A DNA stretch of 64,000 nucleotides from Micropterus salmoides. Lineage: Eukaryota; Chordata; Actinopteri; Centrarchiformes; Centrarchidae. Within the stretch, counting starts at the first letter, position 1. Each line of letters opens with the position of its first letter. The stretch lies in contig NW_024040485.1 in NCBI RefSeq assembly GCF_014851395.1, positions 6,100,104 through 6,164,103 of the forward strand, given 5' to 3'. This document shows positions 11,791 to 23,000 of the stretch, one piece after another. The notes beneath the pieces are model-generated. The model searched no databases and was not told the origin of the DNA. It was given only the letters and a program-made list of their open reading frames with translations. The translations under genes and the position numbers were made by a program.

Positions 11791-13133
11791 TCAATGTTAA
11801 CAGAAGAATCTCCTAGTTCTGTACAGCCTGAGTTTGCAGAGTATTGATATTAACTTTCAAATTTTAGTTGGTTAATTCAGAGGAGGGACTGCAAGGACAA
11901 TATTCGAATCCTTAGACTTGCGGCAAATATCTGACATAAAACTCCCTTATCGGCGTTCAAGACTGGATCCTCAACTTTCTCTATTTAAGACTATATTTAC
12001 ATGAGCTGCAAGTATCTGTTAACATTAATAACCAAACATTTGCTCATTTAAACATTTGCTCATATCTCAGATTGGGAGGATTTGCTGCTTTTCTGTGTTT
12101 AAAATAATTGTAAATTGTGTATCTTTGCATTTTGGACAGCTGGGATGACAAAACAAGATATTTTAATTGATTATACAATAAAGTAACAAATTATGAGAAT
12201 AGATTTCAGCCCTAGATTTAAACGCCTTCAGCCTCAAAACTTTTTCTTTCATGTTGAAAAGAGAACGGTAACATGAGTTCATGTTAAAGTAAAAACTTAA
12301 GTTCAGCTTTTAGTCCATTGCATTTACAGTCACAAATCATAAATGTGCCTCAAATGGCTTTACAATCATTCAGCACAGTCATGCAACACATTCAAAGCAG
12401 ATTCAGTTGGTTTCATAACGTGTAAATGCTGAATGTGTGTGCTAATGCATGTGTGGTAACAGGTTTGATTAAGGTGTAGAAAATGCTCTTCAGTATTGCA
12501 ACTACAACTCCACATACGTTATCTGCATAAAGCTCACTTTGACGGTGAAATTTTTTCAGGTTAAAGTCAATAAAAACTGCAGTTTAATTGGCTAATTTGT
12601 AATCAGTCTGTGGCTACCAGAGGAACTAACCTCATCTCTCCAGTGCAAGTCTGTAACTGGAGTAATTTAAAGTAGGACAGTCCTAAAAAGGAGCATGCAA
12701 GCTCAGCAAAAACCCATTTCCTAGATAAATTAAGGTGCAATGTTGTGAGATCATGCAGGCCATGAGATAACAGCAGTTCACTTTGGTTTGCCTTTTTTTA
12801 AATCAGTGTACAATATACAATATATATATATTTAATTATATACAACAGAGAACCCGAAGTCTGGAAGAATATTGTGGGAACTATTATGTTGAACTTTCTT
12901 AGCAAAAATATTTGTCTCTTTAGCTTCTAAATTCTCCAGAATGTTCACCACAATAACAGCTCAGACCCAATATGATTTATATCCAAATTAAATAACGCAT
13001 AGTTCAGTCCCTCCAGGATTTCGGGTTAGACGTCCTCCACGCCTTTCTGCCACTCTGTGTGTCAAAAGGCGTGTGTGTGTGTTTATATCAATAATTAAAT
13101 AAGGTGTAGTTTCTAAAGAGGCACGTTGTGCAT

Positions 13134-14249
13134 CAGTGTTGTATAAAGTACTCAATTATCATACTAAAAGTAAAAGTACAGATACCACAATAAAATGTTA
13201 CTTAAGTAAAAGTAAAAAAGTACCTGGTTTTAAAAGTACTTAAGTATCAAAAGTACTACACATTCAAATCTATAGATCTTACAAAGAGCAACCTATCTTT
13301 TTAAATTCACTGAAGACAGGTTTGAATACAGCATCATGTGGAAATGTCCTCTTCTGTTTTGCAGGGGATTAGCCTGTGTTATCGCTCTGCTTAAGTGGTG
13401 AAATGTTTTGGACTTCTAGCCATGTAAACAATTTGTCATTGCTAAAAAGTCACACCTGACACCGCAGTGCTCTCACTACAGCCATCATTAAAACAGTCTG
13501 TCTCTGTAATAAGCCTGAACGGAAACTTTGCGAAGTCCAGTGCTGGTTTGAACAGACCTCTGCACACTAACTCAGCCTGTTAAGACTGGAGGAAAATCTG
13601 CTGGGTCACTCGTTGGAGCAGCAACTGTTCCATCAGGGTCTGAGCTGTTTGTATCTGATGCTGGCTGTACACCTCTGGCTGTGCTCTTACTGGCTGAGGC
13701 TGCCTGTACTTCACCGGGGTCTGTGGGACTTGCTAAAGAAATCTGTACTGGTATCAGCTCCATCAGGCCTGTTCAAACTGGCTCCCTCAGATTTCCTTAC
13801 ATATATTTTCAAAAATAAAATACTACTATGACTTCACTGAATATGTGATGCTTATTGTTTACTGAGAGATGTGCATCCACATCACCCACTGTCTGCCCGT
13901 CATCAGACTTTGAGAGGAGAGACCACAAGTTTACCTGACTGCTGTGCTGTCAACAAGTTTTTCTCTTCTTGTACACAAAAGGATAGTCCTTCTTTATCCT
14001 CTCATCAAAGGGTTGCATGAGAGTGAGGCATGGAAGTCCAGCTCTGCGCCACAGTGACTTGTTTAATACCTCTGCGTATGCCAGTGTCTCTGGTTTGTTG
14101 TTGTGGAAGACAAGTCGTTATTTGGCTTAGAAATGTAGCGAAGTGAAAGTAAAAGTTGCAACAGCTTGAAATACTCCATCAAAGTACAAATCCCGAAACT
14201 ACGTAAGTACAGTAACAGAGTATTTGTACTTCGTTACTTTACACCTCTG
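13134..14249. mobile_element. hAT-like non-autonomous DNA element (CAGTGTTGTA family)
   Basis: The left end is CAGTGTTGTATAAAGTACTC and the right end, as reverse complement, CAGAGGTGTAAAGTAACG. Both are followed inward by AAGTAAAAGTA-type repeats. The 8-bp flanks TTGTGCAT (13126-13133) and CTGTGTAT (14250-14257) agree at 6 of 8 positions, fitting an old hAT target duplication. Internal frames show no transposase. A second, partial element with a similar right end sits at 17160-17443. Confidence 0.7.
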
Positions 14250-14257
14250 CTGTGTAT

Positions 14258-14447
14258 ACACACACACATATATGAAATCAGCACCTCGGACAGCGACACT
14301 TTGGTCACAATGTTTTTAAGCCACTTCAGACTGCAGGCTGATGATCCATTAGACTTCAGCCTGTGTAAATGCAAATTCTGAAGGGATGAAAAGGTGAAAT
14401 GTTTGTGACCTTTTTGTGTGCTCGCAAAGTACCTGCTCTATATCTGG

Positions 14448-14485
<38 letters not shown>

Positions 14486-16529
14486 GTATAACACCAATAC
14501 AACTTGTATGTAACACCCTGTCTGTATGGATATTTATTATTAGGCCTCTTTGATGGGCCAGGACCTGGTGGGAGCTTATTAAGGAAACTAAAAATGCTCT
14601 ACTTCTGCTTCTGATAATTTCAAACATCAAAAAACTCACATTGATTACAGTGTGAACATACATCTTCCAACCTGCTACTGAGAACAGAGGGGGGCGACAA
14701 CATCAATCACCGTTATGATCATTATAAATCCTTTTTTCCTTAGTGGGTAGCTTGCTGTCAGACTACTAAGACTACTCTGTTGATAATCCCTGCTGCATAT
14801 AGATTAGTTGCATCTAACAAAAATCTTCTCAGTAGGTGGGTCTGGGCAAAATATCTTATCAAAGGTTGATCAGTCTGAAGCAGGGTTCCTGACATGAAAA
14901 GCTTCTGAATCATACATCTGTAGTAGCCTCCACATCATGTCATATCAGTAACGTCAGAGTTTCTGAGCTGCGTGGATCTGTCTGATCTCTACATGTTATT
15001 TCACACATGTCTGCATCCCTGAGTGCTGTGATGAGAGGTGTGACTGCTGTTGTACAGTTGAGGAAGTCTGCAGCTTTGGCTTTTCTCTGTAATACCCCCC
15101 CCCCCAGATATTGTTGTTTAGAGGTTTTAGACTGTAAAACTAATCAGCATGTTGGATAGTGAATGCTTAGATAGAAAATATGCATTTCTTGAAGGGCCCA
15201 TTTTTCTTTTTCTGTGGATCTGAAGCACTGGAGCAATCAGATGTAAAATCAGAGGCCAAAAAACAGCAGGAAGGAAAGTCAAAATGTTGGCAATTTCTCC
15301 AAAATAGGAGATATTTCCACAGTAGAATGAAAGAAAACCTTTGCCCCCTTAGCCGAATGCTTTGCGTTTTCCTTCTTACACTTGGAAATCTCAGATAAAA
15401 GAATCCATTATCAAGGTTTAACCCAGACCAGACATCAAAGATCTCACCTGAAATTGATGTGCCACAGTCCTACTAGTTTTTTGAGCATCTGCATTGCAAA
15501 GTTTGACTTTGTCCTTTGCCTTAATGTCATTTCTGATTGTAATCATCCTTTGAAATGTGTTCCACAATGCAGCTTTCTCTTTATATAAAGCCGTAAAAAG
15601 TTTAACTCTTTGCTCACCTGTTTTTTACTTTTCCTGTTTTTCATCTGCATTGCGTTAATTAGGATGAAATGTAGCCATGACGTTTTCTATCATCATTGCG
15701 AAGGAGACTAGTTCAACCTAATCAAAATTACACAATTGGATTCTAATCATAATGTGAATTTAGCTTTAACTGATAACTATATTGAACATTCCCTGGACTT
15801 CAGACACTACTACATTTGCTTTTGCTGGCAAGATAGAAATGCCAAATTTTTCATTTTGCCTTACTCCAAGCTTACTCCACATCTAGCCCCTGATCATTTT
15901 TACAAAGTAAAAAACATTACTTAAGTCAAAACATTTAGATTTTAAAACACTTTAACATAGATGGACAAGTGGACAACATATATCTTATTAAAATGCAATA
16001 CAATTAAATAACACCACAAACTACAGTCTCCAAAATACAACCTAAACTTTAAATAAAACTGAACATTTCAGTAAAGCTGTCATGAATGTAGGACTTGCTG
16101 GACTGTTACCATTAAGGTTAGCCAGCTAGGTGTACCTAATTAATTGGCACCTGAATGTATAATGTTAACGTTAATTCATTGCTCATTGAGATAAAAACCT
16201 TAAATATGTTCACTTGGTATTTTAATAATAAAATATTTTTTATCAGTCATTTCATCTTTTTCGCTACAAGGTTGAATTGTTAGTATGGATCAAAATTGTA
16301 TCAACTTTGTTGTTCAGTTAATTTTAAACATTTAATTATAATCCAATAGTCACCCTCTGCAGCGTTGGAAAGTGTCTCTGAAAGGTTTGTCCTTTGCTTC
16401 TTGAAGGAAGGGAGTTGCAGGTAACCTAGCTAACAGTTAAGCTACCTAGCTTGGATTCACAGACCATGGCGGGAAAAATTTATAACAGTTACCAATGTCA
16501 TGTGTAGTTATCCAACAAAGGTTAAAGTC
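14258..16529. other. Intergenic, no gene recognised
   Basis: Contains a (TA)n tract at 14448-14490 and a C10 run near 15098. Short frames show no known domain. Confidence 0.5.
14448..14490. repeat. (TA)n microsatellite
   Basis: TA repeats interrupted by TGTA units. Confidence 0.9.
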
Positions 16530-16557
16530 AAGGGCAACTGGACTTGGTTGAAGATAC

Positions 16558-16600
16558 TGGAAGACGTTTCGTCCCTCATCCAAAGGACTTCTTCAGTTCT
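16558..16600 (-). ncRNA. Hammerhead-ribozyme-like motif of the Penelope element
   Basis: Minus strand: CTGAAGA at 16596-16590, stem arms GTCC (16588-16585) and GGAC (16574-16571), then GAAAC at 16570-16566 followed by GTCTTC. This order matches the hammerhead core CUGANGA-stem II-GAAA, and Penelope-like elements are known to carry short hammerheads. One A between the core and stem II is extra compared with the canonical form, so activity is uncertain. Confidence 0.45.
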
Positions 16601-16628
16601 GACTGACTGGCAGGGAAACTCAGCTGAA

Positions 16629-16660
16629 GGCTTTGTTCTCCACTTCTAGAGAACAAAGCC
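16629..16660. repeat. Perfect 12-bp inverted repeat, 8-nt loop
   Basis: GGCTTTGTTCTC at 16629-16640 and GAGAACAAAGCC at 16649-16660, separated by CACTTCTA. It lies exactly at the internal deletion junction of the Penelope fragment. Confidence 0.95.
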
Positions 16661-16912
16661 CTAGATGTTTGCCACAATGAGTGACACTGGTGAGCCCATT
16701 GCACAGCCATGCTTCTGTCTGTAGAATCCACCGTTGGTGGTCGAGTAATTTACAGGTCTGGTCAGGGCTGAGGCTAGTTCTGCTGTCCAGGGTGTTGTCT
16801 TGTGTTAGCCGTTTCCTTACGGTTTCTACTGCCTCTATGGTGGGGATGCAGGTGAACAAAGAAGTCACGTCATAGGATACCATGGTTTCATCTGGATCCG
16901 GTTTTAGTCCTC

Positions 16913-18585
16913 AAACTTTGTTTAGTTAGCTAATGTTAATGTGGTTAACCGGTTAACTTAACACACCCAAACTAATGGCTTTAGCAAACTGAGCTACCCT
17001 CAAACAGTAAGATGATTATTAGCCATATTTTTGGCCTACTGGAGACATCTCCGATTTATTGTGGTTTTCCTACTTAATGCTGTTTTTACATATGGACTGG
17101 CTTCTTTCCTAAGTCTAAACTGTAAACACTGGTGGTGATGATATGAGTCATATTGGAGGCACTTTACCGTTTACTCAACTACATTTATTTTATAAATTTT
17201 GTTACTAGTTACTTAGCACCAGCAGTATATAAAGCAATTAAAATAGCCCCACCTTTACCAGCTGCAACATTAAAATGAAGTACCGTTACACAGTAATGTA
17301 TCACTAATTATCTGAAGTGAATCATTTTGCAAAAACTACTTTTACTTTTGTATATATTTCGATGCTAATACTTTTACTTAAGACTTTGTTATATCTGCTT
17401 TTACTTGAATAAAAGATGTGAAAATTCTTCCACCACTGCATCTTTATAGGCAAAATTCAGCCACCAGACAACACACATCCACTGCTCCTTGATCAAACCA
17501 TTTAAATTAAAAGACAAATGTGCTCATCTTCCTCCCTTCAAGGATGAGGTGGTGAGGCACAGCAGTTCATCGTTCTCTGCCCTTCTCTCCTCAAGGCCTC
17601 TTTATTCTGTGGCTCAGAGGACACTTTCATAGGTGTAGCTCATTAGCGGGAAAATATCAGTGATATTTAATAGCATTAACTAAGGCCGCATTCCAGTTAG
17701 GTACCAGATCCAGGACCCCGCTGTGCACGCTTGCGCACTGTGCAACACCCAAATGGAGAAGAGCCAACGTTATGTTATTAGTTACTCTTTTCCTGATATG
17801 GCAAGTCAAAATATCTCCTGTTAAAAAGGTCTATTCATTTGGCCAGTTTTAGCCTTGGACAACATCAAGATAGGCATAAAAGTTAAGCTCTACCCCCAAG
17901 CTATGTCAAAGTAAATTGTAGCCATAGTGTTGTAGAGCTGCCACAGAGCACCGACACCCCATTGAAATATTATATTTACTGCTGTTGCTTCACACATTAC
18001 TACACGTTCTTCACATTCCTGCTAATTATATCCATGTTTCTGTGGCACATATATATACCTGTCAGGGTGAGAATTTTTAAATAAATAAATCATAGAACAT
18101 GCATAATGATATACAATGTCAAAAACAAAGTTACAGCATGGAAATTCAAATAAGAGATGTTAGGTCAAATTTATTAAACATAAAGTCAATATGTTACTCA
18201 ACATTTTGATTTGCAAGTACAATTGCAACAGAGTATGTTAATTGTTAGTCAGTTCTGAAACTTTTCGTCTAAAAATGTTGGCTTTGGCGTCTCAAAGTAC
18301 GTTTTCATTATTCATTCAGTATATTTTGACTTGGTGGCTCATTATTCTACTTTTCTTTATATTAGTTCTAACCTTTCTGTTTTTTGAAATGACCCTGGCG
18401 AGGATGGGTTTTAAAACTTTCATACTGGACATTTTAGCATCAAACTTCTAATTCTGGCAGTGTCACTGCCTTGATCTTCACACTCCACACATGTAGCACA
18501 AGTGGACACTAAATGAATGAATACCATAGGTATAAGAAAAACAACATAAAGAATATCTCCTTTGGAATATCTCTTGTTAGAGGTC
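16913..18585. other. Intergenic, with a partial DNA-element end at 17160-17443
   Basis: No gene seen. The interval 17160-17443 has ACTTTTACTT-type repeats and ends TTCTTCCACCACTG, the right end of a teleost non-autonomous DNA element; its left end is not visible. Confidence 0.5.
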
Positions 18586-19889
18586 TTTATTCCAGTTTGA
18601 TAAAGCCAACAGTTACTCTCCAAAGCTACATTCACAATCTTCCAGTTACCTAACACACAGGTAAACCTCCACATCACCATTGCAGAACTCTACTCCTCAC
18701 ATCTGTTGGTTACACAATGATCACAAAATAGTGATTTCTCCCTCATATCATGTATTTAACACTCCAGGCATACATACTTGTATTTACTTTTTGTACAATA
18801 TATATTGTCATGAAATCCATTCATACATCCACCCCCTCCATCCACATACATACACATTAACACTGTACAGATGTATCAATGGAGTCACGTTCAAAGGCTG
18901 TTCGCCTGAACATTTAATATCCACGAGTCAAGGAAAGACACAGCTTAAGTACCTTTTGTTATGGTTTTTTTTTTTCAAGTTGATGTTCTGACTACTGTAA
19001 GAGGATTTGTTCTTAAAGCCAAATGGAGAAGGTGCAGATATATATTACAGAGTGTTAACCTCTTATGTGTTCAGACGACCCCGGTCCAGTATTTCAGCAT
19101 GGGGGAAAAAAGTAAGGGAGAAACAGATTCAGAGTGATGGAAAGCGTTAGAAGGGGAAAAACATAATAAAATAAAGAAAATGTAAATGAAAGGAAAGGGC
19201 AGAAAATGTTCTTTAACATATAGTCCCTAAATAAAAAAACCTCCAAATCATCCCTTCTTCTCCTTGTTCTAACTCTGTTTCTTAGTGTCTAAACATCTAA
19301 GGCCAAGTACAGCAGTTTGGTGTCTTCTGTTGGTTCCCCAGTGTGGTCTATACAGGAGCCTATACACGTCATAGGATATACAGTACAGTACATACAGGGT
19401 GCACCTCCAGCTCCAATACTGACTCCTCCTCTGTAATAGAGGCTACTGAGGCTCATTCCTAGGCGGCTCCTTTGGTCTCAGTCAGTCTGTGCAGTAGTTA
19501 GAGGCTTGTTTGGCCCATGTAAGTAGTTTTAGGAATCCAGTGTTGGGACAGGAGGACATCACCTTTGCAGTAAAGTGGCACAAATGCAGCTGCAGGAGAA
19601 AATAAGATACTGAAAAGTGCAAAGAGTCTAAACTTTTTGGTCACTAGTTTGCTATGTTTTGGTTCACAACATGCTTGTGTGGCTTTGGTCCGGAGGCTGT
19701 AAGCTGGCGACCGCAGGTTATTTTTGAGATGAGAAGAGAAGCTGCCCAGGGCCGGATTTGGACCGGGCCAAGCCAGGCACGGCTGTTTTTGGCAGGGCCA
19801 TGCTGGGTTAGGAAGAGCTCTGCGTTGGGGGACAGAAAGAGAGAGAGGGGGGGAAAAAGAAACAGAGGCTCATCCTCCGGCGTCTAGTT
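18586..19889 (-). other. Probable 3' UTR of arhgap12 with candidate poly(A) signals
   Basis: Non-coding DNA directly downstream of the arhgap12 stop. On the minus strand an AATAAA occurs at 18591-18586 and an ATTAAA variant at 18918-18913, so a 3' UTR of roughly 1.0-1.3 kb is plausible. No open frame on either strand resembles a protein. The true end is unknown without transcript data. Confidence 0.4.
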
Positions 19890-20064
19890 CTACCTGCCGA
19901 AAATGTTCTCGTACTCCAGCAGTATTAGTTCCACTATCTGGTTCTGGTAGACCATGTGGATGGCCATGTTGAAGGTCTCCGTTTCAGGCCGCAGCAGTGT
20001 GGGGCCGAACACGATGGCCACGCTCTGGGTGGTCATACGGTTTTCCTCGCCGTGGTCGATCACC
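19890..20064 (-). CDS. arhgap12: arhgap12 terminal coding exon (RhoGAP end, stop)
   Basis: Starts after CCTCCAG. Reads (K)VIDHGEENRMTTQSVAIV, FGPTLLRPETETFNMAIHMV and YQNQIVELILLEYENIFGR, then TAG. The FGPTLLRP block has Thr where p50RhoGAP-type proteins have Asn; this is usual in the ARHGAP12/15 group. The protein ends exactly like ARHGAP12, with FGR. Confidence 0.96.
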
Positions 20065-23000
20065 CTGGAGGAACAAGAGAGAGTTAAATATTGTAGAGTC
20101 AAATATTAACACTCTACAGGCCGGTGAAGTGGAAATAAACCCTGACAAGAACATTATTTATCAGTCAATAGATTTTTTTCCCTCATAGAAATAGTCAATA
20201 ATGTTTTACGTGTAGAATCAGGTCTGTAATGCATTATAATGTATAATGCGCAGCAGAATCTAAAAAACACTACACACAGAGTAATAAGTAGAGAGAAACT
20301 TTGACAGACAAATGGTGTAAACTAAATAGACCACTTGCTGGAATGGACCATGTGGATGACCCTCTATTTATGTCAGTCTCAGTACTTGTCCCCTGCAAGG
20401 CTGTAATTATAGTCCCTGGTTAAATATCACTAAATATGTAGAAAAGGATAATTTATAGGTAAATAAAAATACATTTCAATCTCTGTATCTCTCGTCAAAT
20501 TATTCGCTCTGTAAACAAAAAACAACAATTCTGATAGTCAATGAATCATTTAAAAGTCACTTATCAATTAAAAGTGCCGAAACATTCAGATATAAAAAGT
20601 TGTTGCTTTCCTCAATTTATATGAATGTAAATTAAATATCTTTGAGTTTTGGACTGTAGGCTGAACAAAACCAGGCGTATACAGACGACCCCATGAGCTC
20701 CGGTACATTTGATGGGCATTTCTCACCATTTTCTGACATATTGTAGACCAAACAATCTGGTAATTAACAGATCAATCTAAAATATTTGTGTTGGTTAATG
20801 CAGTTTTGAATCTCTGTATATGAAACACACTGTTTTCATGTGTAGGGAGTGGCGCCTAGTCGTTGTGATTCTGTAATAAAATACTTATGGTTTAACCTCT
20901 GTTCTGGGGAGAAGTAGAAATCAATAAAAAACAGTGTTTCTCTTACTTCCTGAGGTGTTTGAAGAGAGCCTGCATGGTGTCGTGGTTGGGCTTGGGCAGC
21001 TGTCGGACCAGCTCTTTGATGGACTGAACTCGTTGCTTGTAGTCTGGACTCTCTGCAGAACAGAAACAATCAAACAGTAAACAATCTGAGCCACCATAGA
21101 GTTAGTTGCCTTTATATTTAAAGCCCCCCTCCAGCCAGTTTTAACTGCCGTTTTTGGTTAACGTTCTTTTTCAAACAGAGAATAGGGGTGTGGTTAATAG
21201 TCGGACGTAATCTATTACCATGACAACGAAAAACTGACCGGCAGGAGAGTTTCGCTAACGATATGCTGTGTTAACGTCACTACACCTTACTGTCTGGCAG
21301 GAGTAGCTATTACTTACCCATGACAGAAACTAATATGCGAGTATCAGCTGTTATCAATCATACAGTCGATGGTCCTGTCACGCACTGCACACCATAACTC
21401 CCAATACGTTTCATGGTGCGCTTACTTTACCGCGGGGGTGTGGGGGGTCTATTACTCTGTTGAACTGTATGTGAAAACGTCTGATACCATTCCCTCCGCC
21501 GATGCACTGGTAAAACGTCAGTCAGTAAAATGCATGTTGCAGACTGTGTATAAGACGGCGGCAGGTGAAAGTGTGACACGTTTTCTGTCATCTGTCCTTC
21601 AACACCGCACTCACAGATGCCATAATGAAAATGAACAGCACCCTAAACCAAGAGGAGGAAATGACATGATAATGATTGGTTAGCTAGCTCACAACAATGT
21701 TTATCGGTTTGATGCTCTGACTTAACGAGGCTCGACAGTTGTTTTACGAGGCATGACAGGGCGCCTGCGCAAGCTTGGAGAATGACGTACGACTTATCGA
21801 ATTACTATAGTCATACGTCACAACCCCGTTTTAACAACTAAGAAACTTTGAGCACAAAATTAAGCTATTTGTGAAAAAATATTTGACGATATCAACACTG
21901 TGAGGAAATATAATAGAAATGTCAAAATAAACTGGAGGGGGACTTTAAATCCTTTCAGCCCAACTACCATCTTATAGTGTTTTACTAATGCAATGGGTAA
22001 TAATGTCATTAAATTTTAATTGGACAATAAAATAGAATAAAAATTTAAATCAAATGTTTCACTATTAACATCTTCCTGCATTGTGTTTGAATACCGCAAG
22101 TAAGTTCAACAAATTCTCTCCATGAGGAGCTCCTTGGGGAGGGACATACTGAGCTGAGGACCGTCAATCTTGACAGAATTATGATTGGGGGTTTTGCAGT
22201 TACAAATCCGTTCACTTCAGACTGAGAGCTGCTGCATGAATGAATTGCAGATACTTCTGGAACAACGTACTGATGGCGTTGACAAAGTCGTTGAAGTAAG
22301 TGTAGGTGAAGAGGGGCTCCGGCAGCTCTCTGAAGTACATCTTTAAAGCTCCGGAGGTCACGTGGATGTCCTCCCACTTCCCGTCTGCCAGGTTCACCTT
22401 CTCATCTGGGAACACACACAAACCCTTTAGTCAGAGTGCTATCCACAGACATAAAATCTTACGGGACCAAAAAGACCAGAAATTCAAGTCAGAATACTTC
22501 TTAATAAGCTTTCAGTATTTTAACATTACTGCGAAGAGAAGCTGTTCCAGAAAGCAGTACCTTACCGTGATTGACAGCAAAGCGTAGTTTTTGTATGACA
22601 GCCAGGTTCCCGCTTACTCTGTACAGCCCGTCTACACTCAAACCTGCAGGGGGATCATCAGAGGAAAACACTGACATCAGTTATGTGATATCAGAAGCTT
22701 ATCCCAGTGTTTGTTTTCATTTGCTTGCTACCTATGAGGCAGAAAACCCCACCCTTCTTTTACTACAGGAAGATTAATAGAAACTAGTTTCCTTTGAACT
22801 CAGTGACACATATCTGAACCCACCATTGTTCTCCACGTGGTCGATACACATCTTGACGAAGCCCGGCACTGTGCTGTTCTCCTTGCTACACAAACTGGAC
22901 AGACTGCAGCCGAACACCTGATCTGAAGACAGAGACAAATCCACAGTCACACAAACACAGTCCAAGGTCCTTGTTTTGTTGCAGTATGTTTTATCGACGC

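Larger units (their letters stand above)
16530..16912 (-). mobile_element. Penelope-like retroelement fragment, internally deleted
   Basis: On the minus strand DPDETMVSYDVTSLFTCIPT (from about 16898), then EAVETVRKRLTQD and, after a frameshift near 16735, STTNGGFYRQKHGCAMGSPV and SLIVANI: reverse-transcriptase motifs 3-4 of Penelope-like elements, without the catalytic YADD-type motif. After EVENKAF the sequence jumps to the 3' terminal region with CTGAAGAAGTCCTTTGGATG. The palm core and the GIY-YIG endonuclease are missing. Confidence 0.8.
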
